Shown: piece after piece, positions 15,584-24,537 of the stretch
Layout: every line of letters begins with the position of its first letter
Numbering within the stretch: the first letter of the stretch is position 1
IMG/VR virus record: IMGVR_UViG_3300036760_000327
Span: 42,487-106,486 of that record
Strand: one strand, 5' to 3'
DNA: 64,000 bases
DNA from: a virus
Made by a program: the position numbers and the translations under genes
The notes under the pieces: model-generated
The model's input: only the letters and a program-made list of their open reading frames with translations
The model's database searches: none
What the model was told of the DNA's origin: nothing

Positions 15584-16624
15584 CTATACTTTCAATTTTC
15601 TCGTAAACCTTACCCCATCATCAAAAGAATCTACCAATAATGCCATCTGAACTCTTCTTAACGTATCCTGAGTCCATGCGCCTGCATCTGTTCGAGATGT
15701 TTGATAACACTTCTGCCCAAGAGAATAGGAATTCATCTGACCAGCAAGATCAACGGCAAAGTAAGATAAACCTATACTTGTAACTGTATTAGGGACTACC
15801 GTCATCCTATACCAGGTATCCTTCAATAAATTAACTGGAGTAGCAAAATAAGCCCAACATAAACCAACTGCCGTTCCAATTCTTTGGGCAAGGAGTAATT
15901 GTTTTGAAGCTAAGACAGTGGTTCCGTCTGAATCATACAGAGTGAACGTAGCAGATTCGTCGAGATCACTATAAGCAACTATCCCCACTGCCCTACAAGG
16001 AAAGGGAATTTGAAAATAGTTTCCATATTCATCTGGAGACGATCCTGAATTGTAAGTGTAATAAGATAGAGTAGACATTGGATGAGTAAAACCAGAGGAA
16101 TAAGAGCCATCAGAATATTCGAGGGCTACATTGATTAAATTGGCACTTTTAGCCCACGCAGCTGTATATAAATCTGTATACACATTATAGTGGTTAGTCC
16201 CAATCCCTGTCCCACCTGCTGAAATATTTAAGTTCCCTGCTACCCAAGCATTAAACTCAATGACGATAGCTATTGGGTCATTTTTTGTAACTGAGGCTCC
16301 AGCAACAAGGGTAACAAGAAACCATGTATTATCATTGGTATCTGCAACAACCAGTGTCTGGTAAGCGTTTCCACTCGCAAGTATTGTTCCGTCAGGATTG
16401 CCTGAAGCATTAACACCCTGAAGAGATATTTTTAAAGTATCTCCTGTGGTGACTGTTCCAGTTCTAAATCCAACCTTTGAAATTGTTCCTGTCTTGGGGG
16501 CGTAGGTTATGAATGCCGCTTTTTCAGCAGCAGCATCTATAAGCAGAGAACTCCAATAATAACTATGACAATAATCTATCAAACCAGGAATTAGTATGGG
16601 CGGATTAATTGCTTGTAACGTCAT
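15584..16624 (-). CDS. Beta-sandwich appendage protein (346 aa)
   Basis: The sequence alternates Thr/Ser/Gly-rich strands with a repeated type of segment: GDTLKISLQGVNASGNPDGTIL and later ESATFTLYDSDGTTVL, each followed by a W-bearing strand (NTWFLVTL; CWAYFATPVNLLKDTWYRM). This is the look of two carbohydrate-binding-like jelly rolls in tandem. It starts inside the stop of the 81-residue gene. Likely a virion surface or fibre component; receptor or host-glycan binding is inference. Confidence 0.6.
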   Translation of the reverse strand: MTLQAINPPILIPGLIDYCHSYYWSSLLIDAAAEKAAFITYAPKTGTISKVGFRTGTVTTGDTLKISLQGVNASGNPDGTILASGNAYQTLVVADTNDNTWFLVTLVAGASVTKNDPIAIVIEFNAWVAGNLNISAGGTGIGTNHYNVYTDLYTAAWAKSANLINVALEYSDGSYSSGFTHPMSTLSYYTYNSGSSPDEYGNYFQIPFPCRAVGIVAYSDLDESATFTLYDSDGTTVLASKQLLLAQRIGTAVGLCWAYFATPVNLLKDTWYRMTVVPNTVTSIGLSYFAVDLAGQMNSYSLGQKCYQTSRTDAGAWTQDTLRRVQMALLVDSFDDGVRFTRKLKV

Positions 16625-16866
16625 ACCTTAAACACCGTCCCTTCGATCAAAGTTTTTAAATTCGAGAGTGACACTAAAGGATTCTCAACAATTATTTTTC
16701 TCATCTGCCCAAATAATAACTGCTCTACTTCATCAAGAGAATCAGGAACCAAAGCTTCCCTTAGTTCCTGAATCGTTGTAACTTTGGTCATGGTTTTTGT
16801 GCCCGATGTATAGGTTAATATTACATGAGAACACGGAAGCTTATTAATTTTTACTGTGACGTCCAT
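16621..16866 (-). CDS. Hypothetical protein (81 aa)
   Basis: N-terminal strand region (DVTVKINKLPCSHVILTYTSG) then a helical half (IQELREALVPDSLDEVEQLL). Overlaps the downstream appendage gene by four bases (ATGA), implying coupled translation and perhaps joint assembly. No family recognised. Confidence 0.5.
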   Translation of the reverse strand: MDVTVKINKLPCSHVILTYTSGTKTMTKVTTIQELREALVPDSLDEVEQLLFGQMRKIIVENPLVSLSNLKTLIEGTVFKV

Positions 16867-16924
16867 ATCTATTTCCCTACTTTGATAATCTCAAATTTCC
16901 TGGGAGTGTAGCCGCCGATATTTT

Positions 16925-17242
16925 TTATCTCATTTCTTTTCCACTAACCCCCAATTTTCCAGCATCCATAGAAAGTTCAAAGTGTCTGCATTGACAAATC
17001 CGACATTTGAAAATCGTAAGATCGGGTTTATCACTCGGTTGAAGTTCAAGATTTTCGGGATTTTTACAACAGTCCTTCCGTTTATCATCTTGTTCTTTTG
17101 CCAAAACCTCTAACTCATGGGTGATCTCTATGATTGGATCATTATTATGATCCCCTTCTTCAGTTGAAATAAACCAATTATCATTTAGAATAGAAAGCAA
17201 TCTTCCCATGAGTTCGGCTGAAATATTGTATGTCTTAATCAT
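16925..17242 (-). CDS. Hypothetical protein with C-terminal Cys cluster
   Basis: Start chosen at ATG 17242, preceded by GGGGGTC, rather than an upstream ATG that overlaps the homing endonuclease gene. The N-terminus MIKTYNISAELMGRLLSIL is helical and acidic; DCCKNPENLEL and FKCRICQCRHFEL give a likely zinc site. It directly follows the LAGLIDADG gene, which may have inserted between it and the structural gene upstream. Confidence 0.5.
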   Translation of the reverse strand: MIKTYNISAELMGRLLSILNDNWFISTEEGDHNNDPIIEITHELEVLAKEQDDKRKDCCKNPENLELQPSDKPDLTIFKCRICQCRHFELSMDAGKLGVSGKEMR

Positions 17243-17252
17243 TTTGACCCCC

Positions 17253-17723
17253 TTATGCAAGTTGTTTACGTGGACGTGGGCCGATAAGTGGCCCATGTGC
17301 CCTATATTTTCGCATATAACAAGTCTGACATAGTCCCATTCCAGCTATTCTTTTGTCTGGATGGCATGTTGCAGTCCAATGGATTCCTCGGGGAGCACGA
17401 TGTGAAGTCATCTTTTTCCATTGTTCAATAATAAATCGAATCTTTTCCCTTCTTCTTTCACCCAAAAATTGATATAATGTCATCATCCATCCAATGGCTC
17501 GTGATCCATAAATCCCGCATTTCCATGTTGGTTTATGGTTTTTTCTTTTCCAATAGTAAGGCTTTTCTGGACTTTTTACTCCCAACAAAAAGGCTGCACG
17601 GATTACAATATCACAATCTGTCATCTGCAAGCCTATGACGGGCCACTTTTTGTCTTTTAGACCGAACCAACCTTCACCCTCTAAAAGACCAGCTAACCAT
17701 GCAATGTCCATTATACGTTTCAT
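17253..17723 (-). CDS. Free-standing LAGLIDADG homing endonuclease with zinc-finger tail
   Basis: WLAGLLEGEGWFGL near the N-terminus is a LAGLIDADG helix with the acidic residue at its end (LLEGEG). The middle (GIYGSRAIGWMMTLYQFLG) fits a single-motif homing endonuclease that dimerises. After about residue 115 comes CHPDKRIAGMGLCQTCYMRK, a Cys/His zinc finger that often accompanies such enzymes. It starts four bases from the end of a structural gene and is not inside any recognisable intron. It is the only copy of this class outside the capsid region. Confidence 0.82.
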   Translation of the reverse strand: MKRIMDIAWLAGLLEGEGWFGLKDKKWPVIGLQMTDCDIVIRAAFLLGVKSPEKPYYWKRKNHKPTWKCGIYGSRAIGWMMTLYQFLGERRREKIRFIIEQWKKMTSHRAPRGIHWTATCHPDKRIAGMGLCQTCYMRKYRAHGPLIGPRPRKQLA

Positions 17724-17727
17724 AGGT

Positions 17728-18162
17728 TTATGTCAAAGTCAGTATCGTTCCCGTTGTCTCTGATCCATCGAACTTGACCGAAAATGTCTCACCGACCTGT
17801 AAGGTTAAGGACGAACCATAATCCCACCAGCTAACAAGAGGATCAGCAGGGCTAGTCTGAGTATCGTTATAAAGAACAACATACCGAAAAGCTGCCATTG
17901 CTGCTGTATCGCATGTCCAAACTATTTTTGTTCCTGTTGCCGTTCCAGTTCCTCCCGTTTCAGCCCATGTAAGTTGTGCATCCTCACCACCTGCCGTATA
18001 TCCATTGCCAGAAGCAACCTCGGTTAAATCGGCCTTGACGGAATTCGTTGCGGACGGCGCTGGAGTATTAACTAACATACATTTAAATACGGCTGTTCCA
18101 AGTACATGCTTACCTTGACCTAATTGATCAACAAAATCAAAAAATTTCTGATATGTAGCCAT
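17728..18162 (-). CDS. Conserved phage structural protein (144 aa)
   Basis: MATYQKFFDFVDQLGQGKHVL followed by VKADLTEVASGNGYTAGG and FRYVVLYNDTQTSPADPLVSWWDYG. This combination is a widespread tailed-phage virion family; the order DL..GNGYTAGG..W...Y.VLYND..T..PL..WWDYG is easily recognised. Strong AGGAGAG ribosome site. Probably a small capsid or tail accessory protein made in high amounts; exact role uncertain. Confidence 0.75.
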   Translation of the reverse strand: MATYQKFFDFVDQLGQGKHVLGTAVFKCMLVNTPAPSATNSVKADLTEVASGNGYTAGGEDAQLTWAETGGTGTATGTKIVWTCDTAAMAAFRYVVLYNDTQTSPADPLVSWWDYGSSLTLQVGETFSVKFDGSETTGTILTLT

Positions 18163-18209
18163 TTTTCTCTCCTCTTTTCTCTCCTTAAATAAATTTTATT
18201 TTGTTCAAA

Positions 18210-18434
18210 TTAAAACACATCATGAAAATAATTATAATCTAAACTTGCTCTATTATTCCAATCAGTTATATAACTTTCATTAGCGCTTCCTCTATAATAT
18301 CTTGCAGTGGTATCCGTCATTGCTAATATGTAATAATTTCCAGTCTCGTCCAGAAAACCATAATATTTTGTAGTTCCAGACGCGTCTAAATCAGATATTG
18401 CATATCCATCTTTAATAAAGAATTGTTTACTCAT
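18210..18434 (-). CDS. Small conserved phage protein (74 aa)
   Basis: KYYGFLDETGNYYILAM and ITDWNNRASLDYNYFHDVF define a short family seen beside phage tail genes, with a strand-rich N-terminal half and an aromatic C-terminus. It lies between the conserved 144-residue structural gene and a small membrane protein. Probably virion-associated; function unknown. Confidence 0.55.
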   Translation of the reverse strand: MSKQFFIKDGYAISDLDASGTTKYYGFLDETGNYYILAMTDTTARYYRGSANESYITDWNNRASLDYNYFHDVF

Positions 18435-18440
18435 ATAGTA

Positions 18441-18689
18441 TTACCTATGTCCTGCTACTAGCCAACCTATTATGGCAATTATTATACTTGCAAGAAACCC
18501 CGCCATTGCTCCCCATACAGAAGCTTTGCCCTTAATTGTGCTAACGTCTTCAATAGATTTCATTTTAAATGTATCTAAATCACCGGATATTTTATTTAAA
18601 ACCACCAGTATCTCTTGATGTGCTATATCATTTTGGGCCAGCTTCGTGTCGATACAGCCTAGCCGATACTCTAGAGATTCATTTGTCAT
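18441..18689 (-). CDS. Small membrane protein, XhlA/holin-like
   Basis: An N-terminal helix (SLEYRLGCIDTKLAQNDIAHQ) with coiled-coil heptads leads to one membrane span near the C-terminus (VWGAMAGFLASIIIAIIGWLVAG). This helix-then-anchor plan is that of XhlA-type hemolysin/holin accessory proteins. A second holin-like gene lies at 1275-1799 beside the lysozyme, so this one may be an accessory holin or a virion protein used in DNA entry. Confidence 0.55.
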   Translation of the reverse strand: MTNESLEYRLGCIDTKLAQNDIAHQEILVVLNKISGDLDTFKMKSIEDVSTIKGKASVWGAMAGFLASIIIAIIGWLVAGHR

Positions 18690-18690
18690 A

Positions 18691-21600
18691 TTATTCCTCT
18701 TCTTCTGTTTTTTGTTCCCCCGACCACATAGATCGTCCGGCTACATTTTCTGCTTTACCAAATTTAGATGGCATTAATCCTTCTTCTAATTCCTGAATTC
18801 TTTTTTGCATTGCAGGACGTAAATGTTTTGGCAATCTTTTTAATTGTGCCTGCAAATAAGTTATGGTTTTATGTGTTCTATAATATTTTGACAATTCAGA
18901 ATATGTTAATACAATATTATTTTTTTGCGCCTTCTCAAAAACTTGACGCACATCTTCCATTTTACCTTTATCTAGAGCATTAATACCTTTTAATACTAAA
19001 TCTTGTTTATCTTTTCGGTAGGTATAAGCTTCATCACGCATTTGTTGATATAAATCATAGGTTGCTTTAGATCCTACATACGGAAATCCTGTAAGATCCA
19101 TAATGGCATGTAATGGACTTGTTTCCATCGTCATTAATTGTTGTTTTCCCGCTGCTTTATATCCACGTTCTAAATCAGTTGCAGTCCTTAATGCTTTTGC
19201 TCCATATCTAAATTGCGGAATAGATATAATGCCCAAAGCATTTAGTAAATCATCTGCTCCAGAAGATTTGTCTTCTGCGCTTTGACCAAATGTGGCCTGA
19301 TAAGCTCCTTTCATAATTTCCCATGGAACGGATAATATTTTTACTGGCATTAACCCAACACCAAAAATTGAACTAACATCCATGCCCAATTGGGCCATGG
19401 CTGCTGCAATAGTAAGTTGAAATCCAGCGTATAAACCAAATCTTGCTAGTACACTTTTATCTCCACTTTTAATACCCTCGGTTAATCCACGAGCCATAAA
19501 TTGAATTGTATTAGCAGGATATGACCAAAATATAGTACTTATTTTTGCCACCGGTCCACGTGTTAATGGATTTCTCATGGTTTTAGAATAACCATATTGT
19601 GATGTAATTGTAGATTTAAAAGCATTAAAATAAGCATCAGGAATTATTAAATCTGGTATATCTTCCATACTTTTTAATAATCCTAATCTAACGCCCTTTT
19701 CAAAACTCCAACCTCTTTCTCCTGCTTCGCTTAAAGCAGTCTGAAACGCTAAAAATTTATTAAAATGTTCTGTAGCCCTCATTGGACTCATTGCCATATC
19801 GCTAATCCAATCATAAAAAGCTAATCCTTTTCCAGGTAAGGTTTCTGCTCTGCCCAATCTTGCTTTTAATGCCTTGCCACCAGGCCCTACTTCTTCATAA
19901 TATTCTTCTGCCCCTAATAACATATCGTACCATTTTTTAACTTCTGGATCCCCTTTTCCTTTAATATATTCAAGATAAGAATTTAATCCTTTGGCAAATT
20001 TTCCTGGTCCTTCATTAACTAGTGTTTGAACTGATTGTAAAATATTACGAATTGCCGTATCTGGCCCAATAGCTCCTCTGGCCACTTGTCCTGCCAATCG
20101 ACCAGCTATTATATTTGGAAAATTAGGATTTAATACCTCTTGTCCTATAACATTATTTAATCTTTCCACCTCTTGTGATAGCCACCTTGCTCCCATAGTT
20201 CTAGTTCCTAAAGCCTGTTTTACTTGTTTTTCCATATACCATCTAACAGATCTAATAATATCACTTCTAGGATATTTATTAATTATGGGCATGACCTCTT
20301 GTTTAAATATCCTATCACATTCTTTATTAATCATTGTATAAAGATATTGAGACAATACTTCTTGCGAATCATGTTTATATGACAGTAAATTTCCACCTGT
20401 TCTCTCTTGTAAATGGGGGTTAAATGTCTTTTCTCTAGTTCTAGCCATTACATCAGAAGGCAAAAATGCCCATTGATCATAAATTCCTTCAAAATCAAGA
20501 ACATTATATCTAATTCTGTTCTTCTCAATAGGAGATAATTCTTTCCATGTTTTGTTAGCAGCAAAAATGGTTTTTAATTCTAAAAATTCTTCATTTGATA
20601 AGGCTGATTGTCCTGCTATAATATATCTACTAGGCAAACCACGCGGATTATTAATTTTATCATATGGTGCATTATTATCAAAATTTGCAAACATTCCTTT
20701 AACTTTAAGATAAGTATTCTCATTATCTACAATTAATGGAAAATACTCATCTATAAAAAATTTACGTTCTCGTAAATTATTCGCATCCCCAAACTTATCC
20801 AAAAAAGAACGAATATTGTTTTTTACCTCTAATACTAATAGATTATTTGGAATAGTCTTACGAATAAATGAATCAGATACTTGTTCTCTTAATTCTTGAG
20901 CATTAGACTGCTCATTAATTTTCTTATATATGGTATTTAATACACTATTAGCATCATAAACTAATTTCTTTTTTAAATCTCGTTTACGCACTTCATTTAA
21001 AGTTGCTTTTTCAGCCACCGCACGAATATCTGGATTTGCATTTGCCATACTCTGTCCAAGCATATCTGTAGCTTTTACCATTGGAACATCACCCTTTGAA
21101 ATACCCTCAGGAGCTCCCATAGTTGTTACTGGTACTTTTGTAATATCCTTAGCCATGCTTTCAGTATGCATTGCAGCTATCTCGGCATCAGATAGTTTTA
21201 ACTTTTCTCCGTCCATCGTATCTTTTAGAACAGATGGCATTTCTTCCCGAGATATCCGTTTATTTGTACCCTTTCGGTCAGCAAATCCTTGATAAATACT
21301 TATTGTTTTTTGTTTAAGTCGAGATGCCATTTCTTTGGCCAAATCAATATCTATACCAGTACGAAGTTTAAGTCCAGTAGGTCCTGGTAATCCAAACCCT
21401 TGTTTTTCATAATAACTTTGAATACTATTTTTAAATTCTTCTTTAAAGAAATCTTGTTGTGGTATATCCAGAGTATTGGGAAAATCTATTTTTGTGGGTT
21501 TTCCATCAACCGTTTCAACCCTAGCTCTTCCAGCTATATTTAATCCCGTATCTCCAGGAATAGGGGATTGTCCCTCTTTGGTTAAAAGTTGAAATTCATC

Positions 21601-24528
21601 AATATTATTAGATACTTTCTTTAATACAACAATGGCCCCATTATTATCCTTTACCAATGAAGAAAGTGATACAGAATCCCCCACTTTTAATGGAACATCG
21701 GCTTTCCTTTTTAACTCATTTTGCCTTTTCTCTATTGCTTTTAAAGTATCAACTCTATTATTAATAATTAAATCCAGATCAGCTTTATCAATTAAATCAG
21801 CATCATAATCGGCCTGGGCCTTCATTTCTTTCCGTTTTAGTTCTGTGTATTTTCTTTTTAATCGAGTCAATTCAGAATCTATAACAGGATTTTTAGATAT
21901 AATTTCATTATATGTTTTGGTCGCCTCAACTTTTTCCTTTTCTATTACTTTACCGATTTTCGTAGCTTTTTCTACATTCTGATCTGCATACTGTAAATAT
22001 GTATTAATAGCATTACGTTTATCAATATCTGGTAAAGCGGCAACGGTTTTATATGGTACGCCCATAAACTCGGCAGCAGCTCGTAATTGGCCTTCATCAA
22101 TACCCGTAATAGTAGGTTTAATCTTATCTCGAACTTCAGCAGCTTCTGGTGTTGTGGTGCCCAATATAGTTGCTAAAGCTTTATCCCCTAGTTTAATTTT
22201 TATTAATTTACCAGTTGGTGTAATAGCAGCTTGTTCTGGAGTAATTTTATTTGTAACAATATCATGTAAATCCACATCTGATAACGTAGCTAGATCCATT
22301 CGCCGGTTGGGCCACAGAACAGCAGCCTGATTAATATACGCATCCCTATCTGGCGCTTCCTCCAGAGCTTGAATTCGCTCCAATTCAGCTTTTACCCCAG
22401 CTATTTTTTCGGCCTCGGATTTTGGCGTCCTCTTCTCTTTTCCAAGAATCTTTTCCTCGGCCTTAGTAAGTTTGGTTAATTTATTATTTGTCTCTTGAAT
22501 AGCATCTTGAATTTTCTTTAAAATAGCTTTATTTTCTGGAGTATCAACATATTTCTTAGCAATGGTCTCTTTATTTGTTAATTTAAGTAATTGGCCTTTT
22601 GTTTTATCTATTTCCTTTGTAATGGTTTTCCAAGCCTCTACATCTTTTCTTGCTTCAAACTTTTGAGTTTCTTTGGTTAATTGTGCTTCAGCTTTAGCTT
22701 CCTCGGTTGCCACAAACTCTGGTGTTTGTTTCTGTATATGCTTGGCTAAATTTTGGCCCTTTGGAAGTTGCGGAATTGATTCAAAAAATTTAGACGCATC
22801 TGTAGGAACCGTGATACCCTTTTCTGCAAGTAACAGGGCTGATTTTTTAGCATCAGCATTAGTAATACCAAATTTCCATTTTAATTGATTAACTAATTCT
22901 TGATTAATAGGTTTTTTAACACCACTAATTAACTTATTTTCGATAACTTCAGGCGTTAATGATTCTTTTCCCGTAACCCCAAGATATGCTTCCACTTGCT
23001 CTCGCAACATTTGCTTTTTAAATGCTTGAGTTACATCTTTAACATCAATAGTTTTATATTGTTGCCATATCTTCCTGGCTTCTTGTTGGGATAAATTTTT
23101 ACCAGTTGCAATAGCCTCTTCGGTAGTTGTGGGCATTTTTCCTTTCGGCAGCTCAACTTTAGGCGCAAATATATCTGGAGCAATCTTTATAATGGTCTCG
23201 ATCATTTGATCTCGATCCATGCCCTCCGTTTTAATGCCAGCAGCCGTAGCTTTAGCTTTAATCTCCGAGGTAGGCATGCCCTGATATGGTTCCATTAATT
23301 TTGCAACATCAACTCTTCCTAAATTAGTTTTAAGCGCGTCTACCATTGCTGCACTTTTAACTGGATCAACCGCAATATCTTCCACCGTCACTTGAGGTAT
23401 AAATTTTTTGCCCTGGGATAATTCTATTGGTGGAGGCGCCATGTCTCTTGTGGGTTTACCTGTTAACGTTAATTGACCGGTAATACTATTCACTTTTACT
23501 GTAGTAGGATCATGCAAACTATTAACAATAGCTAATTTAGTCTCATAAGGCATTGCATATATTTGTTTATCCTCAAAACCTCTGGCAGATAGTATTTTGT
23601 CATAAATTAAACCTTGCGGATCAGTTATTGCTGCCTTGGCCGCGGCAGTTTGAGCTTCTTGTTCTTTATTTATTAAGCCAGACAAATCTCCATAAGTAAC
23701 CGGTGAAACTGGAGTAGTTTCTGTAACTGGTTCTTGAGCTACAAATTTTTCTTTATTTTTAACTATTTCTCTAGCTCGTTTAACCGAAGTTTTATTAACA
23801 ACCTCATTAGGATATCCAAGTTTATTTAATTGTTTTTGTAATCCAGACGGCAGTTTAGGCCCAAGAGCGCCTAAGCCAAACATTGTAAGACCAGTAAGTG
23901 CCAAGTCTTCTGGCTTAGTTTCACCCCCAGCGGCAGCTATTGCTGTTGCTCCACCACCAACAACTCCAGCCCTAGGCCATCTGGCCAATTTACTTCCAAC
24001 TGGCCCTAACAAAGTACCATAAGCCGCACCTCCTAATAGCGCCTTAGCTATATCTTTGGGTGGGGCATTTTGTCCCCAGGCTGTTGCTGCCTCTACACCA
24101 GCCATCGCTGGAATTGCGGTTGCTGTCCCCAATCCCAAAGGACCTAGTGCGGCTATTGCCGAACCGTATTTTGGTAGCGCTACAGCTAAACCCCCAAAAA
24201 CCCTTCCTATTTTTCTGGTAAGAGTTGGCTGGTCGTCCAAATCTTTAGGTTCAATTGTATCAGCTAGTTGTTTAAATATTTGTAAACGATCTACTTTGGC
24301 GCCCTCTGATGTGGCGGCATTACCAATAGCATCGGTAACTTTCTGTAGCACCTTTGGCAAATCTGCAACTCCAGATCTAAATGCCTCTATCGCGCCACCT
24401 GCTAAATCTAAGAAAAATCCTTGCGATTGCGCTGGTTGATTATAGGCTTCAAGTGGTAGCGAGGGTGCGCCTTCGGGAATCTGTAATCTGTTTCTTAATG
24501 TTTTTGCTAGATCTAATGGTTCTGCCAT
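18691..24528 (-). CDS. Giant internal virion/ejection-type protein (1945 aa)
   Basis: The largest gene. The N-terminal 250 residues hold Gly/Ala-rich hydrophobic segments (AALGPLGLGTATAIPAMAG, GVVGGGATAIAAAGG). Residues about 450-1000 are Lys/Glu/Ala-rich and strongly helical, including long coiled-coil stretches (RKRKYTELKRK-like). The last 450 residues contain more hydrophobic segments (FQLTIAAAMAQLGMDVSSIFG) and a helical end. Size, position after the nozzle and partner genes, and alternation of amphipathic helices fit ejection proteins such as T7 gp16 or P22 internal proteins. No lysozyme or polymerase motif was found, so catalytic activity is not claimed. Confidence 0.65.
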   Translation of the reverse strand: MAEPLDLAKTLRNRLQIPEGAPSLPLEAYNQPAQSQGFFLDLAGGAIEAFRSGVADLPKVLQKVTDAIGNAATSEGAKVDRLQIFKQLADTIEPKDLDDQPTLTRKIGRVFGGLAVALPKYGSAIAALGPLGLGTATAIPAMAGVEAATAWGQNAPPKDIAKALLGGAAYGTLLGPVGSKLARWPRAGVVGGGATAIAAAGGETKPEDLALTGLTMFGLGALGPKLPSGLQKQLNKLGYPNEVVNKTSVKRAREIVKNKEKFVAQEPVTETTPVSPVTYGDLSGLINKEQEAQTAAAKAAITDPQGLIYDKILSARGFEDKQIYAMPYETKLAIVNSLHDPTTVKVNSITGQLTLTGKPTRDMAPPPIELSQGKKFIPQVTVEDIAVDPVKSAAMVDALKTNLGRVDVAKLMEPYQGMPTSEIKAKATAAGIKTEGMDRDQMIETIIKIAPDIFAPKVELPKGKMPTTTEEAIATGKNLSQQEARKIWQQYKTIDVKDVTQAFKKQMLREQVEAYLGVTGKESLTPEVIENKLISGVKKPINQELVNQLKWKFGITNADAKKSALLLAEKGITVPTDASKFFESIPQLPKGQNLAKHIQKQTPEFVATEEAKAEAQLTKETQKFEARKDVEAWKTITKEIDKTKGQLLKLTNKETIAKKYVDTPENKAILKKIQDAIQETNNKLTKLTKAEEKILGKEKRTPKSEAEKIAGVKAELERIQALEEAPDRDAYINQAAVLWPNRRMDLATLSDVDLHDIVTNKITPEQAAITPTGKLIKIKLGDKALATILGTTTPEAAEVRDKIKPTITGIDEGQLRAAAEFMGVPYKTVAALPDIDKRNAINTYLQYADQNVEKATKIGKVIEKEKVEATKTYNEIISKNPVIDSELTRLKRKYTELKRKEMKAQADYDADLIDKADLDLIINNRVDTLKAIEKRQNELKRKADVPLKVGDSVSLSSLVKDNNGAIVVLKKVSNNIDEFQLLTKEGQSPIPGDTGLNIAGRARVETVDGKPTKIDFPNTLDIPQQDFFKEEFKNSIQSYYEKQGFGLPGPTGLKLRTGIDIDLAKEMASRLKQKTISIYQGFADRKGTNKRISREEMPSVLKDTMDGEKLKLSDAEIAAMHTESMAKDITKVPVTTMGAPEGISKGDVPMVKATDMLGQSMANANPDIRAVAEKATLNEVRKRDLKKKLVYDANSVLNTIYKKINEQSNAQELREQVSDSFIRKTIPNNLLVLEVKNNIRSFLDKFGDANNLRERKFFIDEYFPLIVDNENTYLKVKGMFANFDNNAPYDKINNPRGLPSRYIIAGQSALSNEEFLELKTIFAANKTWKELSPIEKNRIRYNVLDFEGIYDQWAFLPSDVMARTREKTFNPHLQERTGGNLLSYKHDSQEVLSQYLYTMINKECDRIFKQEVMPIINKYPRSDIIRSVRWYMEKQVKQALGTRTMGARWLSQEVERLNNVIGQEVLNPNFPNIIAGRLAGQVARGAIGPDTAIRNILQSVQTLVNEGPGKFAKGLNSYLEYIKGKGDPEVKKWYDMLLGAEEYYEEVGPGGKALKARLGRAETLPGKGLAFYDWISDMAMSPMRATEHFNKFLAFQTALSEAGERGWSFEKGVRLGLLKSMEDIPDLIIPDAYFNAFKSTITSQYGYSKTMRNPLTRGPVAKISTIFWSYPANTIQFMARGLTEGIKSGDKSVLARFGLYAGFQLTIAAAMAQLGMDVSSIFGVGLMPVKILSVPWEIMKGAYQATFGQSAEDKSSGADDLLNALGIISIPQFRYGAKALRTATDLERGYKAAGKQQLMTMETSPLHAIMDLTGFPYVGSKATYDLYQQMRDEAYTYRKDKQDLVLKGINALDKGKMEDVRQVFEKAQKNNIVLTYSELSKYYRTHKTITYLQAQLKRLPKHLRPAMQKRIQELEEGLMPSKFGKAENVAGRSMWSGEQKTEEEE

Positions 24529-24537
24529 AAATTTTCC